Assembly: GCF_000737705.1 (NCBI RefSeq)
Contig: NZ_JPRH01000003.1
Span: 548,938-612,937, forward strand
From: Chryseobacterium soli
GTDB taxonomy: Bacteria > Bacteroidota > Bacteroidia > Flavobacteriales > Weeksellaceae
Direction: 5' to 3'
Length of the DNA: 64,000 nucleotides
Below, in pieces: positions 19,144-27,630 of the stretch. Positions within the stretch are counted from its first letter, which is position 1, and each line of letters starts with the position of its first letter. Below the pieces are notes generated by a model. The model ran no database searches, was not told the DNA's origin, and worked only from the letters and a program-made list of their open reading frames with translations. Both the position numbers and the translations under genes were made by a program.

Positions 19144-19172
19144 ATAACCCGCTTTTTAGCGGGTTATTTTTT
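19144..19172. terminator. Bidirectional terminator between DedA and esterase genes
   Basis: Stem AACCCGC/GCGGGTT with a TTTTTA loop, followed by a seven-T run on the plus strand. It overlaps the stop codon of the convergent esterase gene, so it probably serves mainly the DedA transcript. Confidence 0.8.
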
Positions 19173-20030
19173 TATCCATTCCAGAATATTGGGATAGATG
19201 ATGCTGTCTCTTTTCATCTTACTGAAAAACCTGGGTACGTGGCCCGTTCTTTTCATAAAAACCAGTTTATGCGGTACGTTTAGCCGGGTAAGCGCAGAAT
19301 CCATGGCAAGTCCCTGATGCTGATTAACAAGAAAATCTGTATTTCCCTGAAATAATAAAGTAGGAACATTGGTGATATTGGCAATCGGACTGGCTTCTTT
19401 AAAATCCTCAGACACATTGTGACGGTCAAATTTTACTCCTACCACTTTTTGAAAAGTAGGTGACGTATATTTTGAGTAAAAGGAATGAAGATATTCCGGG
19501 CTGTAGAAATCCGTAGGGCCGCTCAGGGAAATGATTTTCCTAATCTGATCCGGATGCTGGTATCCATAGAGTAGCGATAGATGTCCGCCGGCACTTTCTC
19601 CAAGCAGAATATAATTATTGGGTTGAAGATCTGCTTTTTGAGCCAGGGAATTAAATTTTTCTATAGCTAAACCAATGTCTTCAAGCTGTTGTTTATACGT
19701 AATTTTTTTTCGCCTTGAAACCAGCCTGTAGTTCATATTAATGCTGGGAATATTATGGGCAAAAAGCATTTTCTGGATCTGAATCATATGCTCTTTTTTT
19801 CCAAGCGTCCATGCACCGCCATGGACCATTAAAACAACAGGTGATGTTTCAGGATAGTCAGCAGGAAGGAAAATATCCATCTTCTGTCTTTGATGTTCAC
19901 CGTATTTTAAATTGTAAATCTTCTGATTATGATCACCCACCCAAACCCTGAATTTTGTGTTACATGAAATTAATAAAAAGCTGATACATCCTAAAACAAA
20001 AAAATGATAGTTGATAATTAGCTTTTTCAT
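19164..20030 (-). CDS. Alpha/beta hydrolase lipoprotein (esterase/BD-FAE type)
   Basis: A 288-residue protein with a lipoprotein signal (lipobox LISC, Cys23). The hydrolase has an oxyanion HGGAW motif near residue 70, nucleophile elbow GESAGGH near residue 144, an acidic residue in QGNTDFLVNQHQG and a catalytic His in TGHVPRF. This matches HSL/feruloyl-esterase-like carboxylesterases. It should hydrolyse short acyl or acetyl esters at the cell envelope; the substrate is unknown. It stands alone between a convergent DedA gene and the SRPBCC gene. Confidence 0.85.
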   Translation of the reverse strand: MKKLIINYHFFVLGCISFLLISCNTKFRVWVGDHNQKIYNLKYGEHQRQKMDIFLPADYPETSPVVLMVHGGAWTLGKKEHMIQIQKMLFAHNIPSINMNYRLVSRRKKITYKQQLEDIGLAIEKFNSLAQKADLQPNNYILLGESAGGHLSLLYGYQHPDQIRKIISLSGPTDFYSPEYLHSFYSKYTSPTFQKVVGVKFDRHNVSEDFKEASPIANITNVPTLLFQGNTDFLVNQHQGLAMDSALTRLNVPHKLVFMKRTGHVPRFFSKMKRDSIIYPNILEWIKK

Positions 20031-20099
20031 ACTTCAAATGTAATGAAAATAAAATATTTTATGATGGCTGCTAACTCTTTTTAACGCAGCATATATTGC

Positions 20100-20537
20100 T
20101 CATATGATGGTCTTTTTTTCAGCCTGCTCTTTTAAACTTTTATTCATTTTATTGAATCCTTCAGCTGTTTTGTCAAGATTAATAAATGACACCAAAATAC
20201 CGGAAAATTCCTCAGACTGGATAAAAGTGGTAGTTCCATTTCCATTATCGATGAGTTGAAACTTATGCTTACCATCAAAAATTCCTTTAAACAGAAGGTT
20301 TCCAAGCCAGCTCAGCTCCTTATTTTTTACTGACGACTGAATTAGCGGCTTAAATGTCATTCCTTTTCCTTCTTCGGGTTCTATAGTGACTTTTAAAGTA
20401 CTGCCGATATTTATTAACCCTGCTATACTTTTAATGAATGGATTCCAGTTCGGATAATTGTTAAAATCAGTGAGAATTTCCCAAACCTTTTGCGGGGCTG
20501 CATTAATGATTATTTGTGTCTCGATTTTCTTTGCCAT
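20100..20537 (-). CDS. SRPBCC domain protein (polyketide cyclase/START-like)
   Basis: A 145-residue protein covering one whole SRPBCC fold: it starts KKIETQIIINAAPQKVWEIL, then DFNNYPNWNPFI at about residues 25-36, both typical of the ligand-cavity family. Such proteins bind hydrophobic small molecules. It lies 60 nt downstream of a Crp-family regulator gene on the same strand, so it is probably a target or co-transcribed partner. Confidence 0.85.
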   Translation of the reverse strand: MAKKIETQIIINAAPQKVWEILTDFNNYPNWNPFIKSIAGLINIGSTLKVTIEPEEGKGMTFKPLIQSSVKNKELSWLGNLLFKGIFDGKHKFQLIDNGNGTTTFIQSEEFSGILVSFINLDKTAEGFNKMNKSLKEQAEKKTII

Positions 20538-20597
20538 GATGTTGATATTGATAAGGGCAAAGTTCGGTCAGAATGGAAAATATCCACTTGATAAAAA

Positions 20598-21191
20598 TCA
20601 AAAGTTTTCATGAGCGGTCTTATTTCTTATCCGGCTGAACGTTTCGGAAGTCATCCCAAGCATTGAGGCGATATACTGCAGAGGAATATGAGTAAATAAT
20701 TCACGGTTTTCATTAAAAAATGCGGTGTATCTTTCTTCAGCAGTCATAGAAAGATGGGTGAGAACTCTTGTTTCCAATGTAATAAAACAATGAATGATGA
20801 AAGCTTTTTCAAGCTTATACCATTGAGGAACCAACTGATGGAGCGCTTCGTAATCCTCTTTGTCAATGGAGTAAATTTCAGTATCCGTAAGTGCCTGAAT
20901 ATTCCACCGGGCAGGACAGGCAGCCATAAAGCTCGAAAGATCAGTAATAAAATATCCTTTCGTAGAAATCCACTGAGTAACTTCTTTTTTTTCAGTTTCA
21001 GTAAAGATTCGTAGAAATCCGGATTGAATGAAACTTAGTTTTGTACTGCTCTTCCCGGCACGTAGGAAAAAATCATTTTTGCGAACAGTTTCCGGTTTGA
21101 AAAAGGAGACAATGGTTTTCAAATCATGATCCTCAATATTTTCAAAGTAAGATTGTAGGCTATATTCAAGATCTGGTGAAGGTAAATTCAT
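20598..21191 (-). CDS. Crp/Fnr family transcriptional regulator
   Basis: A 197-residue protein with an N-terminal cyclic-nucleotide-binding-like beta roll (residues about 25-110) and a C-terminal winged helix (LQYIASMLGMTSETFSRIRN, residues about 170-190, the recognition helix). There is no Fnr-type N-terminal cysteine cluster, so oxygen sensing by an iron-sulfur cluster is unlikely. TAACTTTG (21239-21246, minus) is a -7 element 47 nt upstream. It probably regulates the adjacent SRPBCC gene. Confidence 0.88.
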   Translation of the reverse strand: MNLPSPDLEYSLQSYFENIEDHDLKTIVSFFKPETVRKNDFFLRAGKSSTKLSFIQSGFLRIFTETEKKEVTQWISTKGYFITDLSSFMAACPARWNIQALTDTEIYSIDKEDYEALHQLVPQWYKLEKAFIIHCFITLETRVLTHLSMTAEERYTAFFNENRELFTHIPLQYIASMLGMTSETFSRIRNKTAHENF

Positions 21192-21533
21192 GGCTGGAAC
21201 GTATTATTTTTTTCAATGGTCTTCATGATAAAGCAAATCAAAGTTACAAAATATTAAAACCTTTGATATGCCCAATTGTAGTCGATTTTAATGACCAGAA
21301 AATAATCTTTAACCTTGTTGATGGTTATAAAACATTCTGTATATCCATGATAGTAATCAATACAGGTTTTTTTAATTCAAATAAATGATGATTTCTTGAG
21401 GATATAACAATTATTATGGAATAAAATTTGTCATTTTAAATTGGAGTAAAATTATTGTTTTATAAACAACCCTAAAATAGAATTAAATAATTATTTTTGT
21501 TCCGTTTAACAGATATTAAAAAAATATTAAAAT
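21192..21533. other. Intergenic region between Crp-family and DUF808 genes
   Basis: A 342-bp divergent region of low GC. It holds a -7 element for the Crp-family gene (TAACTTTG, 21239-21246, minus) and one for the DUF808 gene (TATTTTTG, 21493-21500, plus, 33 nt from the ATG). A 70-codon plus-strand frame starting in the Crp gene has poor composition and is not called. Nothing else is recognised. Confidence 0.45.
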
Positions 21534-22418
21534 ATGGCGTCTGGTTTTTTTGCAATTTTGGATGATATTTCTGCGTTGATGGATGATGTTGCGGTTACTA
21601 GTAAAATAGCCACTCAGAAAACGGCGGGTATCTTAGGAGATGACCTGGCAGTAAATGCAGAAAAAGCAACAGGCTTTCTTTCTTCCCGGGAAATTCCGGT
21701 TTTATGGGCGATCACAAAAGGGTCTTTTATCAACAAATTAATCATTCTGCCTATTGTTTTTTTACTCAATTGGTTGTATGCTCCAGCTATTAATTATGTA
21801 TTGATCCTTGGAGGATTCTATTTAGCTTTTGAAGGAGTTGAAAAAGTGATAGAATTTCTTTTTCACCGCGACAAAAAAGGTCATGAGGTTATAGAAGAAA
21901 TTGTAGAAGACGAAAAAAGTTCTGAAGAGATAGAAAAAGCTAAAGTAAAATCAGCAATTACAACGGATTTTATTTTATCGATCGAGATCGTAATTATTGC
22001 TTTAGGAACCGTATTGGAAGAAAGTCATCCTTTCATTACGCAGATTTTAGTAACGAGCCTGGTTGCATTTATTGCTACTGTTGGAGTGTATGGAATTGTA
22101 GCTTTGATCGTAAGAATGGATGATGCAGGATTTAAATTAATTAAAAAAAGTAACGATAAAGGCTTTTTCGGCAGGCTTGGACATTTCTTAGTGAAGGCTT
22201 TACCTGTTGTTATTAAAATATTAGGAGTAGTCGGTACGATTGCTTTAATAATGGTAGCTGGTGGAATTTTTCTGCATAGAGTAGAATTTTTTCATGGCTT
22301 ATTTCCAACCTGGCCGGATGTTTTGAAAGAGCTTACACTTGGAGTTGTAGGAGGTTTGGCTGCTGTGGCGGTCTTTACATTGGGTAAAAAAGTATATACT
22401 TTGGCTACCCGTAAATAG
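21534..22418 (+). CDS. DUF808 family membrane protein
   Basis: A 294-residue protein with the DUF808 (YedI-like) start MASGFFAILDDISALMDDVAV and KTAGILGDDLAVNAEKATGF, followed by about six membrane helices. A charged segment (residues about 118-142, EEIVEDEKSSEEIEKAKVK) lies between helices 2 and 3. The function of the family is unknown. A TATTTTTG -7 element lies 33 nt upstream. Confidence 0.85.
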   Translation: MASGFFAILDDISALMDDVAVTSKIATQKTAGILGDDLAVNAEKATGFLSSREIPVLWAITKGSFINKLIILPIVFLLNWLYAPAINYVLILGGFYLAFEGVEKVIEFLFHRDKKGHEVIEEIVEDEKSSEEIEKAKVKSAITTDFILSIEIVIIALGTVLEESHPFITQILVTSLVAFIATVGVYGIVALIVRMDDAGFKLIKKSNDKGFFGRLGHFLVKALPVVIKILGVVGTIALIMVAGGIFLHRVEFFHGLFPTWPDVLKELTLGVVGGLAAVAVFTLGKKVYTLATRK

Positions 22419-22481
22419 TTTCTCTGAAAAATAATTTATATTCGCTTATGAATGCATTTAACCTTGTATTTATTAATAAAT

Positions 22482-23399
22482 ATGAGAAATTTATCGATTG
22501 ATATATTAAAAATTATACTCGCATTTTTTGTGGTTTTTTTGCATATGCATTTACTGATAGATTTTTATCCTTCATTAAGTTATGTACTTGTAAATGGTCT
22601 TTTTAGAATAGGGGTTCCTGTTTTTTTAATAATAACGGGATATTATTTTTATCATGTAGATGATATTCATAAGTTGAAAAAATGGCTGATAAGAATATTT
22701 TTACTGTATTCAATATGGTCGATAATCTATATTCCTTTCTGGAAAGAAGATAAAATTTTAATAAATATTTTTTTTGGATATCACCACTTATGGTATCTGA
22801 TAGGAACTTTCTTTGCTGGAATTGTTTTGTTTATGCTAAGAAATAAATCGGCACAATTTATTATAACAACGATTTTGTTTCTATTCAGTTGTGGATATGT
22901 AATACAAATGTTGGGGAATCTTCATTATTTTACCGGAAATTTAGACACAACATTGAATTTATTTCCTTCCTACAGAAATTTTCTGTTTGTATGTTTTCCC
23001 TTCTTGGGAATAGGTTTTCTTATTAAAAAACTGAATATTGATGTAAAGCAGAAGCCATCTTTGCTGCTGGTTATAGGATCAGTAGCTCTTGTCGTTTTTG
23101 AAGCGTTTTTGAATTATAAAGTATTAGGATTAGATAAAAAGGAAAGCATTGACTTATTACTATCTTTATTGATTGCCTGTCCCATTGTATTTTTATACTG
23201 TAAAAGTATTCCTGTAAAAACAGATTCTAAAATTTTAGCAAGTATTTCAACCGCAATTTATTTGGTTCATCCATTAATCATGGAATGGATTTTTAATCCT
23301 CACCTTACCTCATTCAGGTTTGTGGTCTTTATCGGAGCATTATTAATGGTAAGTTTGATATTGGTTTTTCTTAATAGAAAATTAAAATATCTGTTGTAA
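22482..23399 (+). CDS. Acyltransferase family 3 membrane protein
   Basis: From the ATG at 22482 this is a 305-residue polytopic protein that begins MRNLSIDILKIILAFFVVFL with a conserved His soon after (LHMHLL), the typical start of acyltransferase-3 (OafA/WecH-type) enzymes. About ten hydrophobic segments follow. An upstream in-frame ATG at 22452 would add ten residues that do not fit the family. Such proteins O-acetylate sugars or peptidoglycan precursors; the acceptor is unknown. Confidence 0.8.
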   Translation: MRNLSIDILKIILAFFVVFLHMHLLIDFYPSLSYVLVNGLFRIGVPVFLIITGYYFYHVDDIHKLKKWLIRIFLLYSIWSIIYIPFWKEDKILINIFFGYHHLWYLIGTFFAGIVLFMLRNKSAQFIITTILFLFSCGYVIQMLGNLHYFTGNLDTTLNLFPSYRNFLFVCFPFLGIGFLIKKLNIDVKQKPSLLLVIGSVALVVFEAFLNYKVLGLDKKESIDLLLSLLIACPIVFLYCKSIPVKTDSKILASISTAIYLVHPLIMEWIFNPHLTSFRFVVFIGALLMVSLILVFLNRKLKYLL

Positions 23400-23404
23400 T
23401 AAAG

Positions 23405-24085
23405 TTACTGAATTTTCAACCCCTGTACATAGGCTAATTTAATTGCATCCGCTCCGTGAAATTCAGAGTAATTAAGATCAATTTCATTCTCAGATTTTAA
23501 GTTCTCATACAATTTAAGAATGTTACTTTTGTATGGGCAATAATCTACAAAATTGTTTAAAAAGATTTCAGCGGTTTCTTTTTCAGAAAAGCAGAGGAGA
23601 AAATCTAGAGGAGAAATGGAATCTTCTGTCCACTGATTAAATTTTGTTCCATTATTCTTTAAAAAATCAATGGCAGTTTCTTTAGAACTGAAAATTTCAA
23701 AAATAGAGAGGATGTATTTTTGTATGCTTTCTGTAATTTCAGTAATTGAATTTTGATAAGAAAGACCGGCTAAATTCCATTCTTTCCAATTATTAAAGGG
23801 AGTTAAATAACCAATCTGGTTTCCATAGATTAACCCTTGCGAATATTCATTTTTTCTCTGTTCAATTTGCCATTTTTTTAATATTTTAGAATAGATATTG
23901 ATGTGTGGAAGGATCTGGATGGATGAAGAATCATTCCTAAAACTCGATTGAAAATAAATCTCAAAATGGATATCTTTATCCGTCGAAATTTTCTTAAGCC
24001 TTTGTCCCTTTTCAAGTGTTTTAAACCCCTCAAGTTGAGCGGCAATTTCGTTGCAGGCACTTAAAAATACTACTCTGGTATCCAT
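23405..24085 (-). CDS. Hypothetical cytoplasmic protein
   Basis: A 226-residue soluble protein without signal or membrane segments. The first half (HFEIYFQSSFRNDSSSIQIL, then a GYLTPFNNWKEWNL motif) looks like the beta-rich DUF4304-type fold, but I cannot confirm this. A TATATTTG -7 element (24115-24122, minus) lies 29 nt upstream, which supports a real transcribed gene. It converges with the acyltransferase gene with only 5 nt between them. Confidence 0.55.
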   Translation of the reverse strand: MDTRVVFLSACNEIAAQLEGFKTLEKGQRLKKISTDKDIHFEIYFQSSFRNDSSSIQILPHINIYSKILKKWQIEQRKNEYSQGLIYGNQIGYLTPFNNWKEWNLAGLSYQNSITEITESIQKYILSIFEIFSSKETAIDFLKNNGTKFNQWTEDSISPLDFLLCFSEKETAEIFLNNFVDYCPYKSNILKLYENLKSENEIDLNYSEFHGADAIKLAYVQGLKIQ

Positions 24086-24183
24086 TTTAGCTTTGGGTTA
24101 ATTATTTAAAAACAAATATAAAGAAAATGAAAAACCATAAAGAGACTTTAATTAATTCAAAATTCAACCAGACAATTATCCAT

Positions 24184-24212
24184 AAAAAAAGGATTCCCAT
24201 AAGAATCCTTTT
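24184..24212 (-). terminator. Intrinsic terminator of grpE-dnaJ
   Basis: Stem AAAAGGATTC/GAATCCTTTT (24187-24196, 24203-24212). On the minus strand it is followed by seven T. It lies just past the dnaJ stop codon. Confidence 0.85.
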
Positions 24213-24217
24213 ATATT

Positions 24218-25339
24218 TTAGTTAAATAAATCTTTCACTTTATCAAAGAAAGTTTTTTCTTTTCCGGAAGGTTCTGCTTCCATTTCTCCGCTGGACATCT
24301 GCTTCTCAAAGAAATCTTTTTGATCTTTTGTAAGCTTCTGTGGCGTCCATACATTGATGTGGATAAACATATCACCTTTTCCATAGCTGTCGATGCTAGG
24401 AAGGCCTTTTCCTGCTAGCCTAAGGATTTTTCCGGACTGTGTTCCCGGATCAACTGTGATTTTCACTTTTCCGCCAACGGTAGAGATTTCTTTTTTTGTT
24501 CCTAATGCAGCTTCAGCATAGGAAATATATAATTCCTGGTGAAGGTTGTCTCCCTCTCTTTTGATTGTTTTATCGATTTCTTCTTCAATAATAACCAATA
24601 GATCTCCGGGAATACCTCCAAAAGGAGCATCATTACCTTTTCCTCTTACATTCAGCTGGATTCCGTCTCTTGCACCGGCAGGAATGTTGATTGAGATTTC
24701 CTCTTCATCCTTAATAAGTCCCTGCGCATTTGCTCCGGCTGGAATTTTATCAGCAACCTTTCCGATTCCCTGACAGGTTCCACAAGTAGCCTGGGTCTGC
24801 ATTTGCCCAAACATCGTGTTCATTACCTTAACCTGAACTCCTGAACCGTTACATGTAGGACATGTTTTTGAAGTGGCACCTTCTGCCATCTTCATTTTTT
24901 TTACTTTAAGCGTTTTCTGGGTTCCGTTCACCATTTCTTCAAGGTTCAGCTTGATTCTGATTCTTAGATTAGAACCTTTCACCTGCTGGCGTCCGCCGCC
25001 GCCGCCGCCGAAGCCTCCAAAGCCACCGCCACCAAAAATATCTCCAAACTGGCTGAAAATATCTTCCATATTCATACCACCGCCAAAGCCGCCACCGCCG
25101 AAACCTCCGTTTCCGCCTACGCCTGCATGACCGAACTGGTCATAACGCGAACGCTTCTGATCGTCGCTCAGTATTTCATAAGCTTCCGCTGCTTCTTTGA
25201 ATTTTTCTTCGGCTTCCTTATCTCCCGGATTTTTATCTGGGTGAAATTTAATCGCCATTTTTCGGTATGCTTTCTTTATTTCCTCGGATGATGAAGATTT
25301 ACTTACTTCAAGAACCTCGTAATAATCTCTTTTTGACAT
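24218..25339 (-). CDS. dnaJ: Molecular chaperone DnaJ (Hsp40), with one zinc centre
   Basis: A 373-residue co-chaperone of DnaK. The J domain has H33-P34-D35, then a Gly/Phe-rich linker (residues about 70-118) and the substrate-binding beta domains. Canonical DnaJ has four CxxCxGxG repeats; here only two remain, C160/C163 (CPTCNGSG) and C186/C189 (CGTCQGIG), matching repeats 2 and 3, which form zinc centre II. Repeats 1 and 4 (zinc centre I) are replaced by cysteine-free sequence ([13 protein letters not shown] and [11 protein letters not shown]). I recall the same two-repeat form in other flavobacteria. It is downstream of grpE (100-nt gap). Confidence 0.95.
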   Translation of the reverse strand: MSKRDYYEVLEVSKSSSSEEIKKAYRKMAIKFHPDKNPGDKEAEEKFKEAAEAYEILSDDQKRSRYDQFGHAGVGGNGGFGGGGFGGGMNMEDIFSQFGDIFGGGGFGGFGGGGGGRQQVKGSNLRIRIKLNLEEMVNGTQKTLKVKKMKMAEGATSKTCPTCNGSGVQVKVMNTMFGQMQTQATCGTCQGIGKVADKIPAGANAQGLIKDEEEISINIPAGARDGIQLNVRGKGNDAPFGGIPGDLLVIIEEEIDKTIKREGDNLHQELYISYAEAALGTKKEISTVGGKVKITVDPGTQSGKILRLAGKGLPSIDSYGKGDMFIHINVWTPQKLTKDQKDFFEKQMSSGEMEAEPSGKEKTFFDKVKDLFN

Positions 25340-25439
25340 GATACTTAAATGCTTACAATTGATGTGAAATAAATGATGATTGATTCTTGCTGGATAAAAG
25401 GTCTATCAATTACCACCTATCATTTATCATTATTAAATT

Positions 25440-25976
25440 TTAGTTTCCTGTTACTACTTTTGCAAAACGGATCACTTTATCACTTAAAGTATATCCTGTT
25501 TCGATAACGTCTACGATTTTTCCTTTCAAATCTTCTGACGGTGCAGGAATTTGAGTAATCGCTTCGTGGAAATCAACATTGAAGGTATCTCCGGCTCTTA
25601 CTTCCATTGGTTTTAATCCTTTTTCAGTAAGTCTGTTTTTGAATTTTTGATAAATCAATTCTACACCTTGTAAATCTGAAGTATTTCCGTTTTTAGCAAT
25701 TTCTTTCAATGCTCTTTCAAAATCATCCAGTACTCCTAACATAGAAACCATCATATCCTGATTAGCATACTGGAAGAATTCCATCTTCTCTTTTGCTGTT
25801 CTTTTCTTATAATTTTCGAATTCAGCGTACAGTCTGATGTAACGGTCTTTCTCTTCTGCCAAAAGTTCCTCAGCAGTAGGAGTATCTGTCACATTTTCTC
25901 CAGAAGCTGTTTCGTTCTGAATCGTGTTTTCTTCTTGATTATTGATGCTTTCTTCGTTAATATCCTGATTGTCCAT
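25440..25976 (-). CDS. grpE: Nucleotide exchange factor GrpE
   Basis: A 178-residue GrpE. It has an acidic, low-complexity N-terminus (residues 1-40), a long helix containing RYIRLYAEFENYKKRTAKE (residues about 46-64) and the C-terminal beta domain with GDTFNVDFHEAI and VIETGYTLSDKVIRFAKV signatures. It releases ADP from DnaK. It lies 100 nt upstream of dnaJ on the same strand. A near-perfect 21-bp palindrome sits 26-46 bp upstream of its ATG and may control the pair. Confidence 0.97.
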   Translation of the reverse strand: MDNQDINEESINNQEENTIQNETASGENVTDTPTAEELLAEEKDRYIRLYAEFENYKKRTAKEKMEFFQYANQDMMVSMLGVLDDFERALKEIAKNGNTSDLQGVELIYQKFKNRLTEKGLKPMEVRAGDTFNVDFHEAITQIPAPSEDLKGKIVDVIETGYTLSDKVIRFAKVVTGN

Positions 25977-26001
25977 AATTCAATATTTATTTACAGGTGT
26001 G

Positions 26002-26022
26002 TTTGGCAAAGACTTTGCCAAA
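26002..26022. promoter_or_regulatory. 21-bp palindrome upstream of grpE-dnaJ
   Basis: TTTGGCAAAG-A-CTTTGCCAAA: perfect 10-bp arms around a single base, 26-46 bp upstream of the grpE ATG. It is not CIRCE (TTAGCACTC-N9-GAGTGCTAA) and has no following T-run. It may be a repressor operator or, in RNA, a 9-bp hairpin with a GAC loop in the leader. Confidence 0.5.
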
Positions 26023-26180
26023 TGAAAAATTAAGACATTAAGGCAGTTTATTTTTTATTTTGTGAAAAAATTACATGGATTATATACCCTTTCAGCCGTT
26101 ACTGAAGGTTATAATGAAACCGTTTTTTTTATAGAATCAATGAATGAATCCATAGTGAATCTTGATGTGTACAGTTATTG

Positions 26181-27512
26181 TTAGTCTGCAAAAGTCTGAT
26201 AAAGCAGGTAAAGATTTAAAATAATGATGATGAATGAAATGATCCATACACATACTTTTAAAACAGGTTTATTTACAAATTCACCCATTTTTGCTTTGTC
26301 ATTCGTAAACATCACCAATGGAACTACAGCAAAGCTCAATTGCATAGATAAGATCACCTGACTTAAAACCAATAGGTTGGTAGTTCCTTCTTCCCCATAT
26401 AAAATAGCTACAATTAAGGCAGGAATTACAGCGATAAGTCTGGTAATTAACCTTCTGAGCCAGGGTTTTAACCTTATGTTTAAGAAGCCTTCCATTACGA
26501 TCTGTCCGGCCAGGGTTCCGGTAAGCGTGGAATTTTGACCTGAAGCAAGCAAAGCGATGGCAAATGCTATACTGGCCATCGAAGCACCCAATATAGGCGT
26601 CAGCATTTTATAAGCATCATGGATATCTGCAACATGTTCATTGCCGGTCGTGTGAAAAGTAGCTGCAGCCAGAATAAGAATTGCTGCATTAATGAAAAAC
26701 GCCAGCAATAGTGAAACAGTACTGTCTAAAGTAGCAAATTTAATAGCTTCCTTTTTTCCTTCTCTATCGCGTGGATAGTCTCTGGTCTGAACAATACTGC
26801 TGTGAAGATACAGGTTGTGAGGCATAACAGTGGCTCCCAGGATCCCAATGGCAATATAAAGCATCGCAGGATTCTGGATAATTTCTTTCTGAGGAATTAA
26901 TCCCCCTAAAATCTCATTGATAGCCGGTTTTGAAATAATAATTTCGTATAAAAAACAGGATAAAATAATAAAAATAAGGCCGCCCACAATACTTTCTATC
27001 CATCGAAACCCTTTTGCCTGGAGTAATAAGATAATAAGAACATCAACAGTAGTTATCACAATTCCCCAGGTAAGAGGAATATGAAACAGAAGGTTCAGGG
27101 CGATCGCAGAACCGATGACTTCAGCGAGATCACAGGCTGCAATAGCAATTTCACATAATATCCAGAGAATAAAATTGGTGGTAGGATTAAAATGATCTCT
27201 GCATGCCTGTGCAAGATCTCTTTCTGCAACCACACCAAGTTTTACAGATAAATGTTGTAAAACCATGGCAAAAAGGTTGGAAATAAGAATAACAGAAAGT
27301 AGAGTATAGCCAAACTGCGCTCCTCCGGCAATATCCGTTGCCCAGTTTCCCGGGTCCATGTATCCAACGGCAATCATCAGTCCGGGCCCCGCAAAGGCTA
27401 GGTATTTTCTCCAAAAACTCCCTTTTACCGGTACCTTAATGGAAGAATAAACCTCTGGTAATGAATGTGAAGTTTTATCTTTTCGCCAAGCGCTCTTTAA
27501 GTTGAGATTCAT
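26181..27512 (-). CDS. mntH: Nramp family Mn(II)/Fe(II) transporter
   Basis: A 443-residue Nramp transporter with 11-12 helices. The metal-site motifs are intact: D53-P54-G55-N56 in TM1 (YMDPGNWATDI) and M230-P231-H232 in TM6 (TVMPHNLYLHSS), plus the GQNSTLTGTLAGQIVMEG signature near residue 328. It imports Mn2+ (or Fe2+) with protons. Its promoter region carries a DtxR-like inverted repeat directly next to a -7 element, so repression by a manganese- or iron-sensing regulator is likely (inference). The gene is monocistronic as far as can be seen. Confidence 0.93.
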   Translation of the reverse strand: MNLNLKSAWRKDKTSHSLPEVYSSIKVPVKGSFWRKYLAFAGPGLMIAVGYMDPGNWATDIAGGAQFGYTLLSVILISNLFAMVLQHLSVKLGVVAERDLAQACRDHFNPTTNFILWILCEIAIAACDLAEVIGSAIALNLLFHIPLTWGIVITTVDVLIILLLQAKGFRWIESIVGGLIFIILSCFLYEIIISKPAINEILGGLIPQKEIIQNPAMLYIAIGILGATVMPHNLYLHSSIVQTRDYPRDREGKKEAIKFATLDSTVSLLLAFFINAAILILAAATFHTTGNEHVADIHDAYKMLTPILGASMASIAFAIALLASGQNSTLTGTLAGQIVMEGFLNIRLKPWLRRLITRLIAVIPALIVAILYGEEGTTNLLVLSQVILSMQLSFAVVPLVMFTNDKAKMGEFVNKPVLKVCVWIISFIIIILNLYLLYQTFAD

Positions 27513-27524
27513 AAATAATGTGAA

Positions 27525-27548
27525 TGTTAGAAATGTCTAACAAATGTA
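27525..27548 (-). promoter_or_regulatory. Candidate DtxR/MntR-type operator and -7 element of mntH
   Basis: Inverted repeat TGTTAGA-N4-TCTAACA (27525-27542) starts 12 bp upstream of the mntH ATG. The minus-strand -7 element TACATTTG (27541-27548) abuts it, so a bound protein would cover the transcription start. The TTAGA-N4-TCTAA pattern resembles operators of the DtxR family. Confidence 0.55.
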
Positions 27549-27580
27549 ATTAAATAAATGAAAATATAAAAACTAAGACC

Positions 27581-27612
27581 AAAAAAAATCCCGAAAATAT
27601 TTTCGGGATTTA
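27581..27612 (-). terminator. Intrinsic terminator of the DUF937-OmpA gene
   Basis: AAATCCCGAAAAT/ATTTTCGGGATTT stem (27587-27612). On the minus strand it is followed by eight T. Confidence 0.85.
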
Positions 27613-27630
27613 AGTATTGGGTGTTTATAA

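Noticed and set aside
21176..21388. 70-codon plus-strand frame overlapping the start of the Crp-family gene
   Set aside because: It overlaps a confident gene and its promoter, has no recognisable pattern, and its composition matches non-coding DNA.
24873..25130. Proline-rich frame antisense to dnaJ
   Set aside because: It is the mirror of the Gly/Phe-rich linker codons of DnaJ.
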